Shown one piece after another: positions 14,010 through 27,233 of a DNA stretch of 64,000 bases. Within the stretch, counting starts at the first letter, position 1. Every line of letters starts with the position of its first letter. This stretch comes from Dictyostelium firmibasis (Eukaryota; Evosea; Eumycetozoa; Dictyosteliales; Dictyosteliaceae). Below the pieces are notes generated by a model. That model was not told the DNA's origin, did no database searches, and saw nothing but the letters and a program-made list of their open reading frames with translations. The stretch spans positions 1,821,001 to 1,885,000 of the forward strand of contig CM069765.1 in NCBI GenBank assembly GCA_036169595.1. Direction: 5' to 3'. The position numbers and the translations under genes were made by a program.

Positions 14010-17000
14010 ATGGAAGAAAAAAATGTTAATTTAAAAACCGGTGATTTGGTAACATTTTTTTCGGAACAAGAGGAAGAGGATGGATATTTTAGTAAATCAC
14101 ATGACAGTGCTGTAATGTCAAATAATAAATCCAAAGATTGTGTTTTTAAAATTTATCCATTCACTCAATATACAGCAAGAAAAGCATTGAAAAAGAAAGC
14201 GAAAAGAAAATTACAACAACAACAAACTGATGGTGCTGATAATGGTGCAAGTGGTGGTGGTGGTAGTAGTAATAACAACAACAGTAGTAATAGCAATAAC
14301 AATAATGGTATAACCAATGCAAATGGTGAAAATGCAAATAATGAAGTTACAGATTTAGAATTAAAACAATTGGAGGAATATCAGGATTTAGAGGATGTTA
14401 GTAATGAATCTACATTGATTCAATTGGAAGGTCGTGATTTGGTGTATGGTCAAATCGTACAACTATATCAACCAAGTAGTAATCAATTCCTTTTTGCACG
14501 TAATAATTTGGTTGGATTTAGACAGGATGGTAGTCAAAAATGTTATTTCAAAATAACACCAAGATTTCAGAATCAAGATGGTTGTAAAGTTTTCAGTGAG
14601 GATTTAGTATTGTTACGTCATGAAAAGACAGGTCTCTTTTTAAATCAACAAAATTTCATTATCGATCAAGGTGTATTTGGTATTGGTTTAAGTGAGAATG
14701 GTACATTTTGGAAAATGGCAGTATCAGATGTTGATGGTAAAAGTGGTCTAAACATTCTAAAAGCTAATGAACCATTTCGTTTATTTCATAGAGAGGGTGG
14801 TTTCGTAAAGGTTTCAAATGATAAAACCACCTTTACCTATAATACAAAAACTCCTTCCTCTATAAATTCATTATTCGAAATTGAATTTGAAAACAATAAT
14901 TTAGTATCACCATTATTAAGATCTCAAAAAGATAAAGAAAACACAGATCAACAACAAAAAGATAAAGAAAAAGATAAAGAAAACCCATTAAAACAATCAT
15001 ATGGATCACTTTCAGCTTCAAATACAATAACACCATCGCCCTCATCTAATAATAACAATAATAATAATAACATTAATAACAATACAAATAGTAATAATAA
15101 TACAAATAATAACCAAATTTTTACATCAAATGAAGTTCATATTGGTCAAAGTTTTTGGATTCGTTTAGTTGGTACAAAGAAATATTTATCATTAAAAGAA
15201 ACAGCTGATGATGGATTAAAAGAGAATCCATTGATAGTAGTACCAGAAGATCAAAAATATTCACCAAGTGCAACGTTTTCATTTGTAAAAAGAGATAAAG
15301 CAAATGAAGATGTTGTTTTTGGTTCATTTGTTCGTATTCAATCTTTATCAAAACAATATTTACATTTTATATCTGATGAAACTTTTCATCATAATGGTGA
15401 AGTAAGTAAAATAATAAATAATAATTATAACGACAATAATATTGGTATATTTTATTAATTTTTTTTTTCCAATTTTAGTTAGTTGGAAGTAAAAAATATT
15501 ATAAAAATGATGATTTTCAAATTAAACAAATTCCAAAATCACAATTAGAAGATTATGGGTTTGTTTTGTCAAGAATTAATAAGATTCAAAATTATTTATA
15601 TCAATCGACATCAAATTCATCAACATCATTAATGAGTAGTATAAATGGTATTAATCAATCAGGATTTTCATCATTGGTTGGAACGACCACCAATAGTGGT
15701 AATATTGATAAAAAGAGAACGACAATTCAAGAGATTAAAATCATAATTGTAGAGTTTATTAAATTTTGTACACAATCAGAGGTTGAAGATCCATTGGATC
15801 GTGAAGGTACACCTATTAAAACCCATCAAAAACTCTTATCACATCCATCACATCTATCGATTCTATTGGAGTATTTGAGGAGATTATTCGAACCATTCGA
15901 TCCAGCATCGATATTATTTATCTACAGACTATTGAAACAGATGGTTAAATCAAATATAAAGAATGGTATAATTATTAATGAACATTTGGATCAAATTAGT
16001 CCACCCTTGATACGTGAAAAAACCATTCCACTTCATTTTGGAGCTATTCTCTACGAAGTCTACAAAAACAATAATATCCTATTGGAGGCATTGACAGAGG
16101 ATAAAGTTCAAGAGTTTATCAATGTTATCAAACAGAAAAAGGAACCTAAATATATGGAGCTCTTAAGTGAGATTTGTATTTGCTACGGTAAACCAATCGT
16201 TAAGAATCAACAGTATCTTTGTGATTTACTATTGGAAAAGAATTCAAACCTTCTCTTTAAAACCCGAGTTATCGGTGGTAGTCTAGAGATTGAAAAACAA
16301 TACCCAACACCAAAATGGGTCGATATTACAGCATTTGCATTATCAGTAGATGAGAAAACTCATAGATATTTCGAACAGTCTCTAGCATTGTATGCAAACG
16401 TATCAAAAGGTAGAAATTATAATGGAATCCGTTTGGTTGGTCAAAGAATCACCCATAAGGAGTGCTTATTGGCTTTGAAAGAAGAGTCACTACCATACAG
16501 CCTACGTGGTTGTTACATTAATATCTTAATTCATGTTTATATGGATTGTCATCCACAACATTATGTACCACAAATCAATTACGTTTGGAATCCTTCCATC
16601 GTAAACAATACTAAAACCACCGAACTCTTACAACTCTATCAACAATACAATGTAGGTACTGGCTCATTGAATCAAAGAAATTCTTCAATTCAAAATCCTT
16701 ACAATACAATTAGTACTGGTAATATTTCAATATCTTCGAATAATCCAACAAATATTGCTGCTGTAGGTAGTGGTAGTGGTTTTATGCCAACAGTAGGACC
16801 ATCATATGGTCAAGCATCAAGTCCATTAACTAATGGAGCAATTGTAAATAGTTTAACATCAACAACAAATATTAATCAAGCACCACCTTCTTTAAATTTA
16901 TTTAATTTAAATAATCCAACCAATAATACGACAACGAATAATAATGCAACGACTAATAATACAACTACGAATAATGTAACGAATAATAACAATACGAATA

Positions 17001-20000
17001 GTTTAATAACATCAACAACACATTTAATTCAATCGACATCACCACAACAAAACAATACATTAGGTTCAATACCGACAAGTCCAGTTGTTGGATCAACGAA
17101 TCATGGTGGTCAATTATTTCATAGTAGTAGTCAACCACCTTTATATCAACAACCACAACAACAACAACAAAATTCTTTATTACTTTTTAGAGAGGATGAT
17201 ATTTTTAGTACATTTGTAAATTTAGAGATTCAAGCAGATAAAGAACCTTCAACAACCACTCAACTATTGATAAGTTTATTATCGAAATCTGAATATTTCT
17301 CAAATTTTAATAATGGATTCCCAACTTCTCATAGACCACAATTGGCATTCTTTCATAAGATTTTAATTGCCGTTGGATATGCATTTAAATTTGGATTCTT
17401 TAGAAAGAAAGAAAGAGTATTATTAAAGAGATTAAGATATATTTTAGAGTTTGAGCATGAACCAGTCAATACATTTAAAGAGGTTGATTTGGGTAGAACT
17501 ATGGGTGGCTCTAGAATGTTGGAAGATGAATCTGTTATTTACGTTTCAATAAAGATTGAGATTGTAAATATTCTCCATCTAATGTTATCATTTCAAAAAA
17601 AGAATATTATGGATGTTTTCCTCTACGACTTCTCCAATATGAGTCAAAGTGCATTTTCCCAACCAGAGAATGTAAAGAATCTCCTAATGGAGAAATTAAC
17701 TTCAAGCTATCAACGAGATAGTCATCAAGATTTATCTTTATGTACAGTTCTATTCAAATTGTTAAAACATGAAAATAATCAATTGTCAAGTTTATCATTA
17801 TCATTGTTGAATAGAATCTATAAGTATCGTTCAATCTATGCTATGCTATGGAGCCCAATTCAAAAGTTATTCCTTCTTCCAAATGAATTAACTCCAACCT
17901 ACAAAGAATCATTACAAAAAATGGAGTCATTAACTGTAACCTGTTTCGCTCCATTATCCGATGATTCAACTCAAGAATCATTACGTTCATTAGCTTTCTT
18001 CATTCATTTAGTAACAGATTCTGATCCTGTTAAATTGGTTAAAAATCAAAAATTACTTCATGTCATTAGTGTTCATAAAACAATTATTGGTGTACTTAAA
18101 ATTGGTTGTTCTTTAGATGATTTAATTTTGGATCAATCACAACCACAACCAACACAACAACAACAACAACAACAACCGCAAACACCTATAAATTTATCAG
18201 GTTCAATTGAAGAATCACCCACAACAACTACAACTACTACTACTTCAACAACCTCAACAACAAATAATTCATCACAATCAATTAATTTTAAATCACTATT
18301 AAATTCAAAAACAAATTCACAATCAATTCATGTTGCAAAAATTTTTAGAAGTTGTTATGAGTTTTTAAAAGTATTTTGTCGTGATAATAGAGAGAATCAA
18401 AAGGTATTATTTGGTGAGATTGAATTTTTAATTGGTCATTTAATTAGATATGGAAATGTATTTGGTACTGTTGAAACTTTGATTGAGGTTTTCAAGAATA
18501 ACATTGAATTAGCAATTAGTTTTGGTAATTCACCATACTTGAAGCTTTTGGTTAAATTCATTATAAACCTATCGATCGATCAATTGGATCCGATGTTCCT
18601 AAGATTATTATCAGTTTTAATTTTACCATGTAGTGAGAATTCTGTCATTGAGAACCAAATATCTGTTACAAATCTTCTAAAAGAATATAAATCAAAGATT
18701 TCAAAGTTATTAATACCAATTGGTACAATGAAAGATGTAATGAAAGATCCTAAATTATTATCAAAACATTATAATGTAAACTCTTCAAATGTTTATAAAC
18801 TACATTTAGCATTACAAGAGATTTTAAATCATTCTTTAAATGATGATGGTGCAAGTATTGGTAGTGGTGGTAGTATTATTGGTGGTGCAATTACTCAATC
18901 GAATATAACTACAACGGCCTCTGTTGTTAATAGTAATACTACTAATACAACAACTACTAACAATACCAATAATAATAATAATAGTAATAATAATAATAAT
19001 AATAATAATAGTAATAATAATAATAATGGTAGTTTTATATCTCATCGTCACTCAAATAGTATAACACAATCAGTACACCCAAGATTAATTAGATCATCAG
19101 CAAAAGCACAAATTATAAACTCATCAGTTGAAATTTTACCAAAAGAATTTGTAATCAATTTAGAGTTAATATTATTATTGAAAGCATGTAGTCATGGTAT
19201 TAATACACCTACTGAGGTAATTTGTAGGGAATTCTTATCTATGGGTGAATGTTTTGATATACTAATCGTTAGATCCGATGGAAATGGAAAAGAGAACAGT
19301 AGTCTAATGATAAATGATACCAAAGAGTATTTGGAGAATAATTTATTATTTAGGTTTAAATCTGCTTATCTATCGTTTTTACATGAAGTATTCTTTAATT
19401 CCGACACATTAAAGGGTGATCTTTTGGCATTGCAATTGAATCATGATCTTTGGAGTCTAATTGATCAATTTACCAATCAATTGAATCATCTATTCACAAT
19501 TAGTGCAATGAATCAAATGGGCCAAATGTACTATGTTCAAATATCTCGTAACATTATTATGCCAATGGTATCGGTGTTGGAGAGATTCTATTCTCAATGT
19601 TTTTACTTTGACAAGGCCACTCAAATTCATTTAACCTATAGTGGTCGTCTAATGACAAGTCTTATGAAACTCTATTGGAAGGATCCTTCATTAACAATAC
19701 CATTCACTCAACAGAACACCAGTAGATATCAATCCTCAGCCAACATGTCAAACTATGACGATAATGATACAAGTGAAGGTGGTTATCATCCAATACTTCA
19801 AGGTTTAGAACCAGAGGAAAAGGTAAACATCTATTCAAGTCTAGTGAAATGTTTGAAAGCAATGGACAGATCTGCACTCTCACCAATAGTTCCTGCAAAT
19901 GTTTCAACTATAAACATCTCAAATGTTATCAAAGGTTGTGAGGATGTCATCAATCGTACAGAACATCCTCACTCTAGAAATAGAACTGAAACCATTGATT

Positions 20001-23000
20001 CCTCAAACTCTTCACCATTGATCCAATCAAAACCTTCATCTATCTATATCGATTATACCCGATTAAACAATTTCGTTAAACTTGCTAAAATTCGTGGTTA
20101 CACAGAGATTGCAATGATGGTAAATCAATCATTATCAATTACACCATTCATTATTAGTCATTCCAATTATAATAGTTCAAGTTATTATAATAATGGTAAT
20201 AATGGTAATGGTAACGGTAACAGTAATGGTGGTAATGGTACAATTCGTAGTAATAGTTATGGATCAACCACTAAAAGAAGAATATCATCACGAAACAATT
20301 CAAACATTTCTGATAGTAATAAAGCTGGATCAACAATTTCAAATCGTTTTCAAAATTCATTATCAAATACTTTTAGTCAGCAACAACAAATTGGTATCAA
20401 CAATCAACGTCATATTAACATTGGTAATGGTCCAACGATTGGTACAACTGTTACATCAAAATCTACAAACTTTTTAGAGATTTTAGTATTCCAACTAAGA
20501 AATTCGTTGTATAATAACGATGAAATGAAAATCAATTGTATTAGAATTCTATCATCATTGTTATACATCAACAAGGAGAGAAAACCAGATATTCAAAATA
20601 TAATGACTGATCTATATTGTCATTCAGCTGTAATCGGTTTATTGAGCTCCAAGAATATTGAAATTCAATTCGAATCATTATCATTGTTATTGGCATTGTT
20701 AGAGGATAGTGTAAACATTGACAATCCATTACCAAATCCAAAAGTTAAAGATGATATTCAAAGTCATTTCTCATCATCTCCTGATATTCAATTCTTTAGA
20801 GATATTTATGCAATGATTGAACGTGCTAAAATTAATTTAAGAGATACCAAACGTAATATTCATCGTATTGAATATGTTAAAATGGGTAATAATACAGTAC
20901 TGGGCGGTAACTTAACTTCAAAGAATTCAATTAAATCTTCACTCAATCAAAACCAACATAACAATAACAATAGACATAGTCGTATAGTTGATGTAAATGC
21001 CGATTCGAATCCCTATAGTACAGAGTTTCAATTACTTCAGAATATATTTCGCGTACTTCAATTACTTTGTCAAGGTACAACCAATATCCTCAAAAAGAGT
21101 ATTAGATCACAACCTGACAATTACAAGAGTTATGATATATTGAAGGAGATGTGTCAATTTCTAAAGATTTTAGAGACCATTGTAAACATTGATAGTGATT
21201 CCATTGAATTGGGTCTTAGATTCTTTGCCTGTATGAAAGAGATTGTTAAAAATACACCAGAGAATCAAATCGCCGTTACCAATGTTCAAGTTTGTAAAGC
21301 GGTTTGTAACATTTTAAAGAAACCAAAAGAGAATGACCCATCTAAAGAATTCAAGGAGTTGAAATATTTAGACTTGAAGATTGAGGTCGTTGATTTCCTT
21401 CTCCATGTAATCGATAAAGAAGACCCAAGAGTTATGAGTAAATTAATTCCAGAGTTAGATTATAAAGTGATCGAATCAAATACTCAGGTCATTAGTCAAC
21501 GTTCAAATCATGAAACAAATGAAAAATCAATTAAATTAGCATCGATGACATTTAGATTGATTAAGATATTGGCTGATAATGATAAATCTCAAAATCTTCA
21601 ATTGGAAGACTGTCTCTTGAAATGTGGTGAACATTGTAAATCTAGAATTGGTAGAGTCGAATTACTCTATCAAAATAAATTGGAGCGTATTTATTTCCCA
21701 ATTCCAAACTATAGCAGAAGATTAATTTTGGAGGATAAAGAACAATCGAAAATTAAAAATGATGAAAATCTATTACAAGAGAATCTTGAAGAACATTTCA
21801 TAAATAACAAAATCTCTTGGAACAAAGCTACAGAGAAAATTGATGCATTTATGGATTATTCAGAATATAAATTAATAGAATTAGAACATTTACATAACTT
21901 GAAATTAAATTCAATGTAAGAGATTTTTTTTTAAATTTTTTTTTCATTTTCATAAAAACTAATATTCTTTTTTTTTTTTATTATTTAGGTCTTATTATTT
22001 AGTATCTCATACAGATAAATTTAAATTTTTATCATTCTTTTTAGCATTAATTATCAATTTATTATTGGTTATTTATTCAATTAATTCACCACCAGATTTA
22101 CAACAATTTAAAAGTGATATTAGTGATGATTATGGTATTGCTTCATGGTGGGCTGGATTTTTACCACTTACAATTCTACAAACAATTTGTTGTGTTTTAG
22201 CATGTGTTGGGTTCTTTTTAAGAAAAGGTCCTGTATTATTATATCAAAATTGGGTAAATTATTTAAAAACTCATGGTCATAAAAAGAATTTTATGTTTTA
22301 TACAAATGATCAAAGAATGGTAAGAATTATTATTATATTTAAATATAAATGTATATATTAATTATTAACAATAAATAATCTATTTTATTAAAAAAAAAAA
22401 AAAAAAAGTATTCATTAAGACAAACATTTAAATATAAATTTATACCTCTAAATGTTAAATTTATAATGACAGATTTAAAGGCAGTTTATAATATATTGGC
22501 GGTTATTTGTTCAGTACTTGGTATTATATATAGTCCATACTTTTTCGCATTCCATATATTCCAATTTAGTTTGAATACCAAAGCACTTTCACTGGTATTG
22601 AAAGCTATTACAATGAATAAGAAGACATTGTTAGTTATGGGTGTATTTATTTTACAAGCAATTTATTTATTGTCGATATTTTCATTCGTTTGGTTCCAAG
22701 AACATTATGCAGATGATGATAGCCAGTATATGTGTGGTTCATTACTTCAATGTTTTATTACCAATCTCTACTATGGTGTACCATCACAAGGTCAATTAAT
22801 TCAATTCATAAAGTATAAATTCCCAAACACCTATTTGAATGACACTGCCACCAGTGCTAGTATGGAACAAGTTAGATCCAGCAATACAGTTGCAGCAAGA
22901 ATCATTGGTTGGACAGTTTTCAATGTTGCCTTTTACGTAGTCATTTCACTCATCCTTTTGAATGTAATCTTGGGTATTATTGTCGATACCTTTGGTCAAC

Positions 23001-23464
23001 TTCGTGATCAAAGAGCAGAAACTGAGGACTATAAATCTAATGTTTGTTTCATTTGCTCCATAGAGAGAGAAACTTTCCAAAAGAATTCCATTGAATTTAA
23101 AAAACACATCGAAGATGATCATAACAAATGGCATTATCTCTACTTTTTCGCTTATCTCAAAGAAAGATGTACCAACAATCAAATGAATCAATTGAGTGAA
23201 TTAGAATGTAGTATCGCCGATGGTATTACAAATCGTAACTATATCTCTTTCTTCCCAATTGAAATGTCAATGTCTCTTCAAGGTATTGAAAATGCAAATC
23301 GTAAAAAAGAGGAATCAATCGATCAACATGCTAAACTACTAGATGATCTAGAAAAGAAAATCACTCATAATATTTCCACTCAATTAAATCAATCAATTTC
23401 ATTATTAATTGATGAAATTAAAAATTTAAGACAACAAGTTAGTGATTTAAAACAACAAAAGTAA
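14010..23464 (+). CDS. iplA: IplA, inositol trisphosphate receptor-like calcium channel
   Basis: Four exons: 14010-15401, 15479-21915, 21989-22319 and 22409-23464, encoding about 3071 residues. The N-terminus has the ligand-region beta-trefoil (VNLKTGDLVTFFSEQEEEDGYFS, VYGQIVQLYQPSSNQFLF) and a MIR domain (VHIGQSFWIRLVGTKKYLSL). RIH-type armadillo blocks follow (FEPFDPASILFIYRLLKQM), with long Asn/Thr/Gln linkers, and an RIH-associated block (FQLLQNIFRVLQLLCQGTTN). The C-terminal about 450 residues form the channel, with six hydrophobic segments from about residue 2618, then IVDTFGQLRDQRAE, a C2H2 zinc-binding segment (CFICSIERETF..H..DHNKWHYLYF) and a coiled coil (LRQQVSDLKQQK). The canonical GGGVGD filter is replaced by a segment reading YGVPSQGQ (about 2842-2849). 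IplA is known to be needed for the chemoattractant-evoked Ca2+ rise. Confidence 0.95.
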
Positions 23465-23544
23465 TAAAAAAAAACACTAAAATTATTTATTTAATAAAAA
23501 AAAAAAAAATTATTGTTTTTAATTTACTTTTATTATTATTACTA

Positions 23545-24456
23545 TTATTCTTTAATTAAAACTAAAGAATTATCAATACCAGCAAAAATATCAACAGCAT
23601 TTGAACCATCAAAGAAATGAATTTGTTTTGGTAAATTTTCATCAGATTCATTACCATGACCTAATTTACCATTTGAACCATTACCCCAAGAGTAAACTCT
23701 ACCTTGATTATCTAATGCTATTGAATGAGAACCACCAGCAGCAACTTTTACAATTTTAATATTGTTTTCTGCAAACCATTTGACAAGGGTTGGAGAATCT
23801 CGATTTGAAGTATCCATACCTAAACCTAATCTACCCTCTGTACCCCATCCACATGAATAAACATTACCACCATTAGTTAAGAAGAGTGTATGTGATGCGC
23901 CACTCGATAACATTCTAATTTTTTCGTTATTATCTGGTAATTTAACTTTTGTTGGTTTTGTAACTCTTCCCTTTAATTCTGATCCTAAACCTAATGTACC
24001 AATTTCATTAGAACCAAATGAATAAACATTACCACGTGCTGATAAAAGGAATGAAGTATCATATCCACAAAATACTTTTGAGATTTTAATTTGTTCTAAG
24101 CCTGGTACCAATGTTGGTTGAGTATATTCAACATCTGGTACCATTTGTTCTCTTAAACTTTGATGTTCCTCTTCACCATCAATTGTCTCTGTTGTGCTTG
24201 CCATTCTAGTATATTCTACAACTTTTTGTCCTATTTGACCTTCTACATTATATCCCCATCCAAATACATGACCTGCTTTTGTAACTGCCATTGAATGATC
24301 TAATCCTACTCCAATATCAATAATGTTTTGATTGTTTAATGTTTCAATTGGTGTTGGTGTTGTTCTATTTCTTGTATCTCCTAGTCCTAATTGCCCAAAA
24401 TTATTTTCTCCAAATCCTAAAACTTTACCTTCTCCTATTATTTTTGTTTTTGATTA

Positions 24457-24493
<37 letters not shown>

Positions 24494-24994
24494 TTTATTA
24501 TTTTTTTATTAAAACATACTTGTTAAAACTAAAGAAAATGATCTGCCACCAACAACTTTTTCAACAAATGTATTTCTTAATAAATCTAAAGAAACAGGAA
24601 ATCTATATTGCTCTGATGGTAATGACATATTACCGGATTTATTTGTACCCCACATTAAAACTTTATTTGAAATCGAAGGATCCAATTCATTTTGCTCATC
24701 AGTCAATAGGAATGAATTTAACCATGAACTACCAAATTGTTTAATCTTTAAAAATGGTGGTAAATGTGTAATTTGTGTTGGTGTGAGTTTATCTTGATTA
24801 CCTGGAACACCCAATTTTAAATTATCAAATGAACCAAATGAAAATAAAACATGTTTTGATTTATCATCATTACCTGTTGTTGTTGTTGTTGTTGTTGTAT
24901 ATTGTTTACAAATATTTATATTTTTATTAAAACCATAATTTATAAAATTTTTATTTTTATTTAAAAAAAATGGATTAGTAATTGTTTTTATCAT
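23545..24994 (-). CDS. RCC1-repeat protein, probably mitochondrial (RCC1L-like)
   Basis: Two exons on the minus strand: 24994-24520 and 24434-23545, phase 1, 454 residues. Exon 1 begins with a basic, acid-free stretch (MIKTITNPFFLNKNKNF) and a Thr run, resembling a mitochondrial presequence. It then enters RCC1 blades: HVLFSFGSFDNLKLGVPG and VLMWGTNKSGNMSLP. Exon 2 restores REGKVLGFGENNFGQLGLGD and continues with VFGWGYNVEGQIG, VYSFGSNEIGTLGLG, VYSCGWGTEGRLGLG and VYSWGNGSNGKLGHG, consistent with a seven-bladed propeller. A mitochondrial RCC1 protein suggests the RCC1L/WBSCR16 group, which in animals acts on mitoribosome assembly and mitochondrial fusion; that equivalence is inference. The intron contains an (AAT)n/(GATAAT)n tract. 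Confidence 0.85.
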
Positions 24995-25145
24995 ATTTTA
25001 TCCAAAAAAGTTAATTAAATTAAATTAATTAGTTGAAGAAAAAAAAAATTTTTAAAAAAAAAAAAAAAACGAAAAAACCAAAATAAGCGCTTTTTTTCAA
25101 AAATTTTTAAAAATATTCATTTAAAAATAAAATTTAATATCATTT

Positions 25146-25187
<42 letters not shown>

Positions 25188-25229
25188 AAAAAGAAAAAAC
25201 AACTATTATAATAATAAAAATATAAAATA

Positions 25230-26193
25230 ATGAATAATATAAAATATATGATTGAACTAGATTCGTCAATAGATAAAAGTGAACCTTTTGTTATGGGCAT
25301 TGATGAAGCTGGTAGAGGACCTGTCATGGGTCCAATGGTTTATGGTTGTTGTTATGCTCCAGTTTCAAAATCTAGTACTTTAAAATCAATGAAATTTAAC
25401 GGTATATATTAATTCTAAATGAAATCTAAATTATTTGTTTATTTTTTTTTTACTAATTTTTCAAAAAAAAAAAAATAAAAATAAAAAAAAAAAAAAAGAT
25501 TCAAAGAAATTAACAGAACAACAAAGAGATCAATTATTTTTTAAAATGGGAGAATCAAATAAAATTTTAGCATATGAAACTGATGTAATTTCAGCAGAGA
25601 TATTATCAGAGAAAATGTTGTATAAAAAACCAATATCATTAAATGTAATATCACATGAATCAGCGATTGGATTAATTAGATCAGTATTAAAAAAAGGAGT
25701 AAACGTTCAAGAGTTATATTTAGATACAGTTGGACCACCGGATAAATACCAAATGATGTTAAAGAAATTGTTTCCAGAGATTGGTAAAATTATTGTTTCA
25801 AAAAAGGCTGATAGTTTATTTCCAATTGTAAGTGCTGCAAGTATTGCTGCAAAAGTAGTTAGAGATTTTGAAATTAGCAGTAAAAATTTCGACGACTTGA
25901 ATATTTACGATGAAGACGAACAATTATCTACAGAATTTGGATCAGGTTATCCAAGTGATCCTCTCACTAAAAAATGGTTGGTCAAAAATAGAGATAAGGT
26001 TTTTGGGTATCCAAATTTCATTAGATTCAGTTGGAAAACTACTGAAACAGCTATGAGAGGCACTTGCTATGGTGTAGATTGGGTATTAGAAAATGATAAA
26101 TTAAAACAACACTTCCAAAATGATAAAAATGATAAAAAAAGATTTATGTTTTTTAAAGAGAATAATATAGAGAATTGTATAAATGATTTTTAA
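25230..26193 (+). CDS. Ribonuclease H2 subunit A (catalytic)
   Basis: Two exons, 25230-25401 and 25499-26193, joined in phase 1 through an A-rich intron; 288 residues, close to the human 299. It cleaves the RNA strand of RNA:DNA hybrids and removes single ribonucleotides from DNA. The catalytic motif [17 protein letters not shown] lies at residues 24-40. The splice joins MKFN to [14 protein letters not shown], the conserved DSK motif. The remaining catalytic acids fall in [12 protein letters not shown] and [19 protein letters not shown]. The [11 protein letters not shown] and [13 protein letters not shown] segments are family-specific to the eukaryotic type 2 enzyme. In eukaryotes the subunit works with RNASEH2B and C, neither of which is in this window. 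Confidence 0.93.
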
Positions 26194-26242
26194 AAAAGAA
26201 AAAAAAATAAATAAACAAAACAAAAAAAAAAATTTATAAATG

Positions 26243-26288
26243 TCTCCTTAAGGTCTATAATAATCATTTTATAGAAACCTTCAGGAGA
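26243..26288. repeat. Near-perfect inverted repeat, potential RNA hairpin
   Basis: Left arm 26243-26260 and right arm 26269-26288 can pair over about 18 positions with a small bulge: TCTCCTTAAGGTCTATAA against the complement of TTATAGAAACCTTCAGGAGA, with an 8-base loop. It starts 50 bases past the RNase H2A stop and is the most structured element of its surroundings. It could be a 3'-UTR hairpin, a small RNA precursor, or a relic of a transposon end. Confidence 0.6.
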
Positions 26289-26705
26289 TCCGGAAGTTTG
26301 TGTTATGTTCCTTATCTTTTTTACTCATTTAAATGTAAATGGAAGTGTTCGACTCTAAATTTAACAACTATCACTTTTTATTTTTTCTAAAAAAAAAAAC
26401 AAATAAAAAAAATAATAAATAAAAAAAAATCACTTTATAGCTCTTTCAAATGTTAACACCTGTATCAAATATCACTATTTGTAATTAACTCCAAAAACCA
26501 CCGACCACACGGCACATTATTTCTCTATAACACTCAATAATTACAGAATTAAACTGCTGTTTTAAAATCACAGAGATATTTAACTAGACTTTTCATAGTT
26601 GACATAATTATTTATATATTAGGTTTTCACACTTATATTAAAGTACTATTATTTATCATATATCTTTATTTTATAATATAATCAATCTGAAAAACAATCA
26701 TCCCT
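26289..26705. other. Accessory intergenic DNA, no gene
   Basis: Sequence here is less homopolymeric than usual for intergenic DNA of this genome, for example CCACCGACCACACGGCACATT at about 26500-26519, but no reading frame or known element was recognised. Its complexity and position next to a tRNA gene suggest decayed mobile-element sequence, which is inference. Confidence 0.35.
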
Positions 26706-26803
26706 TTACGATGGATAATTTTTTTTTTTTTTTTTTACCTTTGATTAGACGCAAGGTCTATCGGCGGTGTTTTTTTTTTTTTTTTTTTTTTTTTTACGAT
26801 GGA
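26706..26803 (-). repeat. Small A-tailed insertion flanked by 10-bp direct repeats
   Basis: The decamer TTACGATGGA occurs at 26706-26715 and again at 26794-26803. Between the two lie a 17-T run, a unique core ACCTTTGATTAGACGCAAGG plus TCTATCGGCGGTG, and a run of about 26 T. Read on the minus strand this is a short core followed by poly(A) and bounded by a target-site-like duplication, the form of a truncated retroposed RNA. Confidence 0.5.
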
Positions 26804-26821
26804 CAAGTGTATTTTTTTTTT

Positions 26822-26994
26822 TTAATAACCCCATCCAATTGGATGTGTTGGAATCTTGTTTTTATTTATTAATTATTTTAATTTAAAGTTTTTTTTTTTT
26901 CTGTGACCACATTAATTCGTGGTATGACCAAGACTTAAACCAAGGCCATGGAGGCTGTGTTATTCAGTGAAACCACTATGCTGAGCCCCCACGG
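26822..26994 (-). mobile_element. tRNA-like SINE-like element, copy A
   Basis: Minus-strand copy. The head (26993 down to 26901) reads GGGGGCTCAGCATAGTGG, then an internal region, then a B-box-like GGTTTAAGTC and TTGGTC. It continues with the hairpin ACCACGaattaaTGTGGT, in which one pair is a G-U wobble. After CACAG and an A run comes an AT-rich tail with the perfect 14-bp palindrome CATCCAATTGGATG (26832-26845). The following unit (copy B) is about 93 percent identical over its whole length, so A and B are either a tandem duplication or two insertions into the same motif. Confidence 0.7.
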
Positions 26995-27004
26995 AAAAGT
27001 CTAA

Positions 27005-27188
27005 TTTTTTTTTTTTAATAACCTCATCCAATTGGATGTGTTCGAATCTTGTTTTTATTTATTAATTATTTTAATATAAAGTTTTTTTTTTTCTGTGACC
27101 ACGTTAATTCGTGGTATGACCAAGACTTGAACCAAGGCCATGGAGGTTGTGTTATTCAGTGTGAAACCACTATGCTAAACCCCCCACT
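27005..27188 (-). mobile_element. tRNA-like SINE-like element, copy B
   Basis: Minus-strand copy with head 27188-27093. The A-box-like segment TTAGCATAGTGG and B-box-like segment GGTTCAAGTC are both present, followed by the intact hairpin ACCACGaattaaCGTGGT, CACAG, an A run, the AT tail and the palindrome CATCCAATTGGATG (27025-27038). The copy is flanked by the direct repeat GAAAAGTCTAA at 26994-27004 and 27189-27199. Its 5' end is about 45 bp upstream of the tRNA-Asn gene, the spacing at which TRE5 retrotransposons are known to insert in this species. Confidence 0.72.
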
Positions 27189-27233
27189 GAAAAGTCTAAA
27201 TAAGATTGTATATTCTGGTATCAATGTAAAAAT

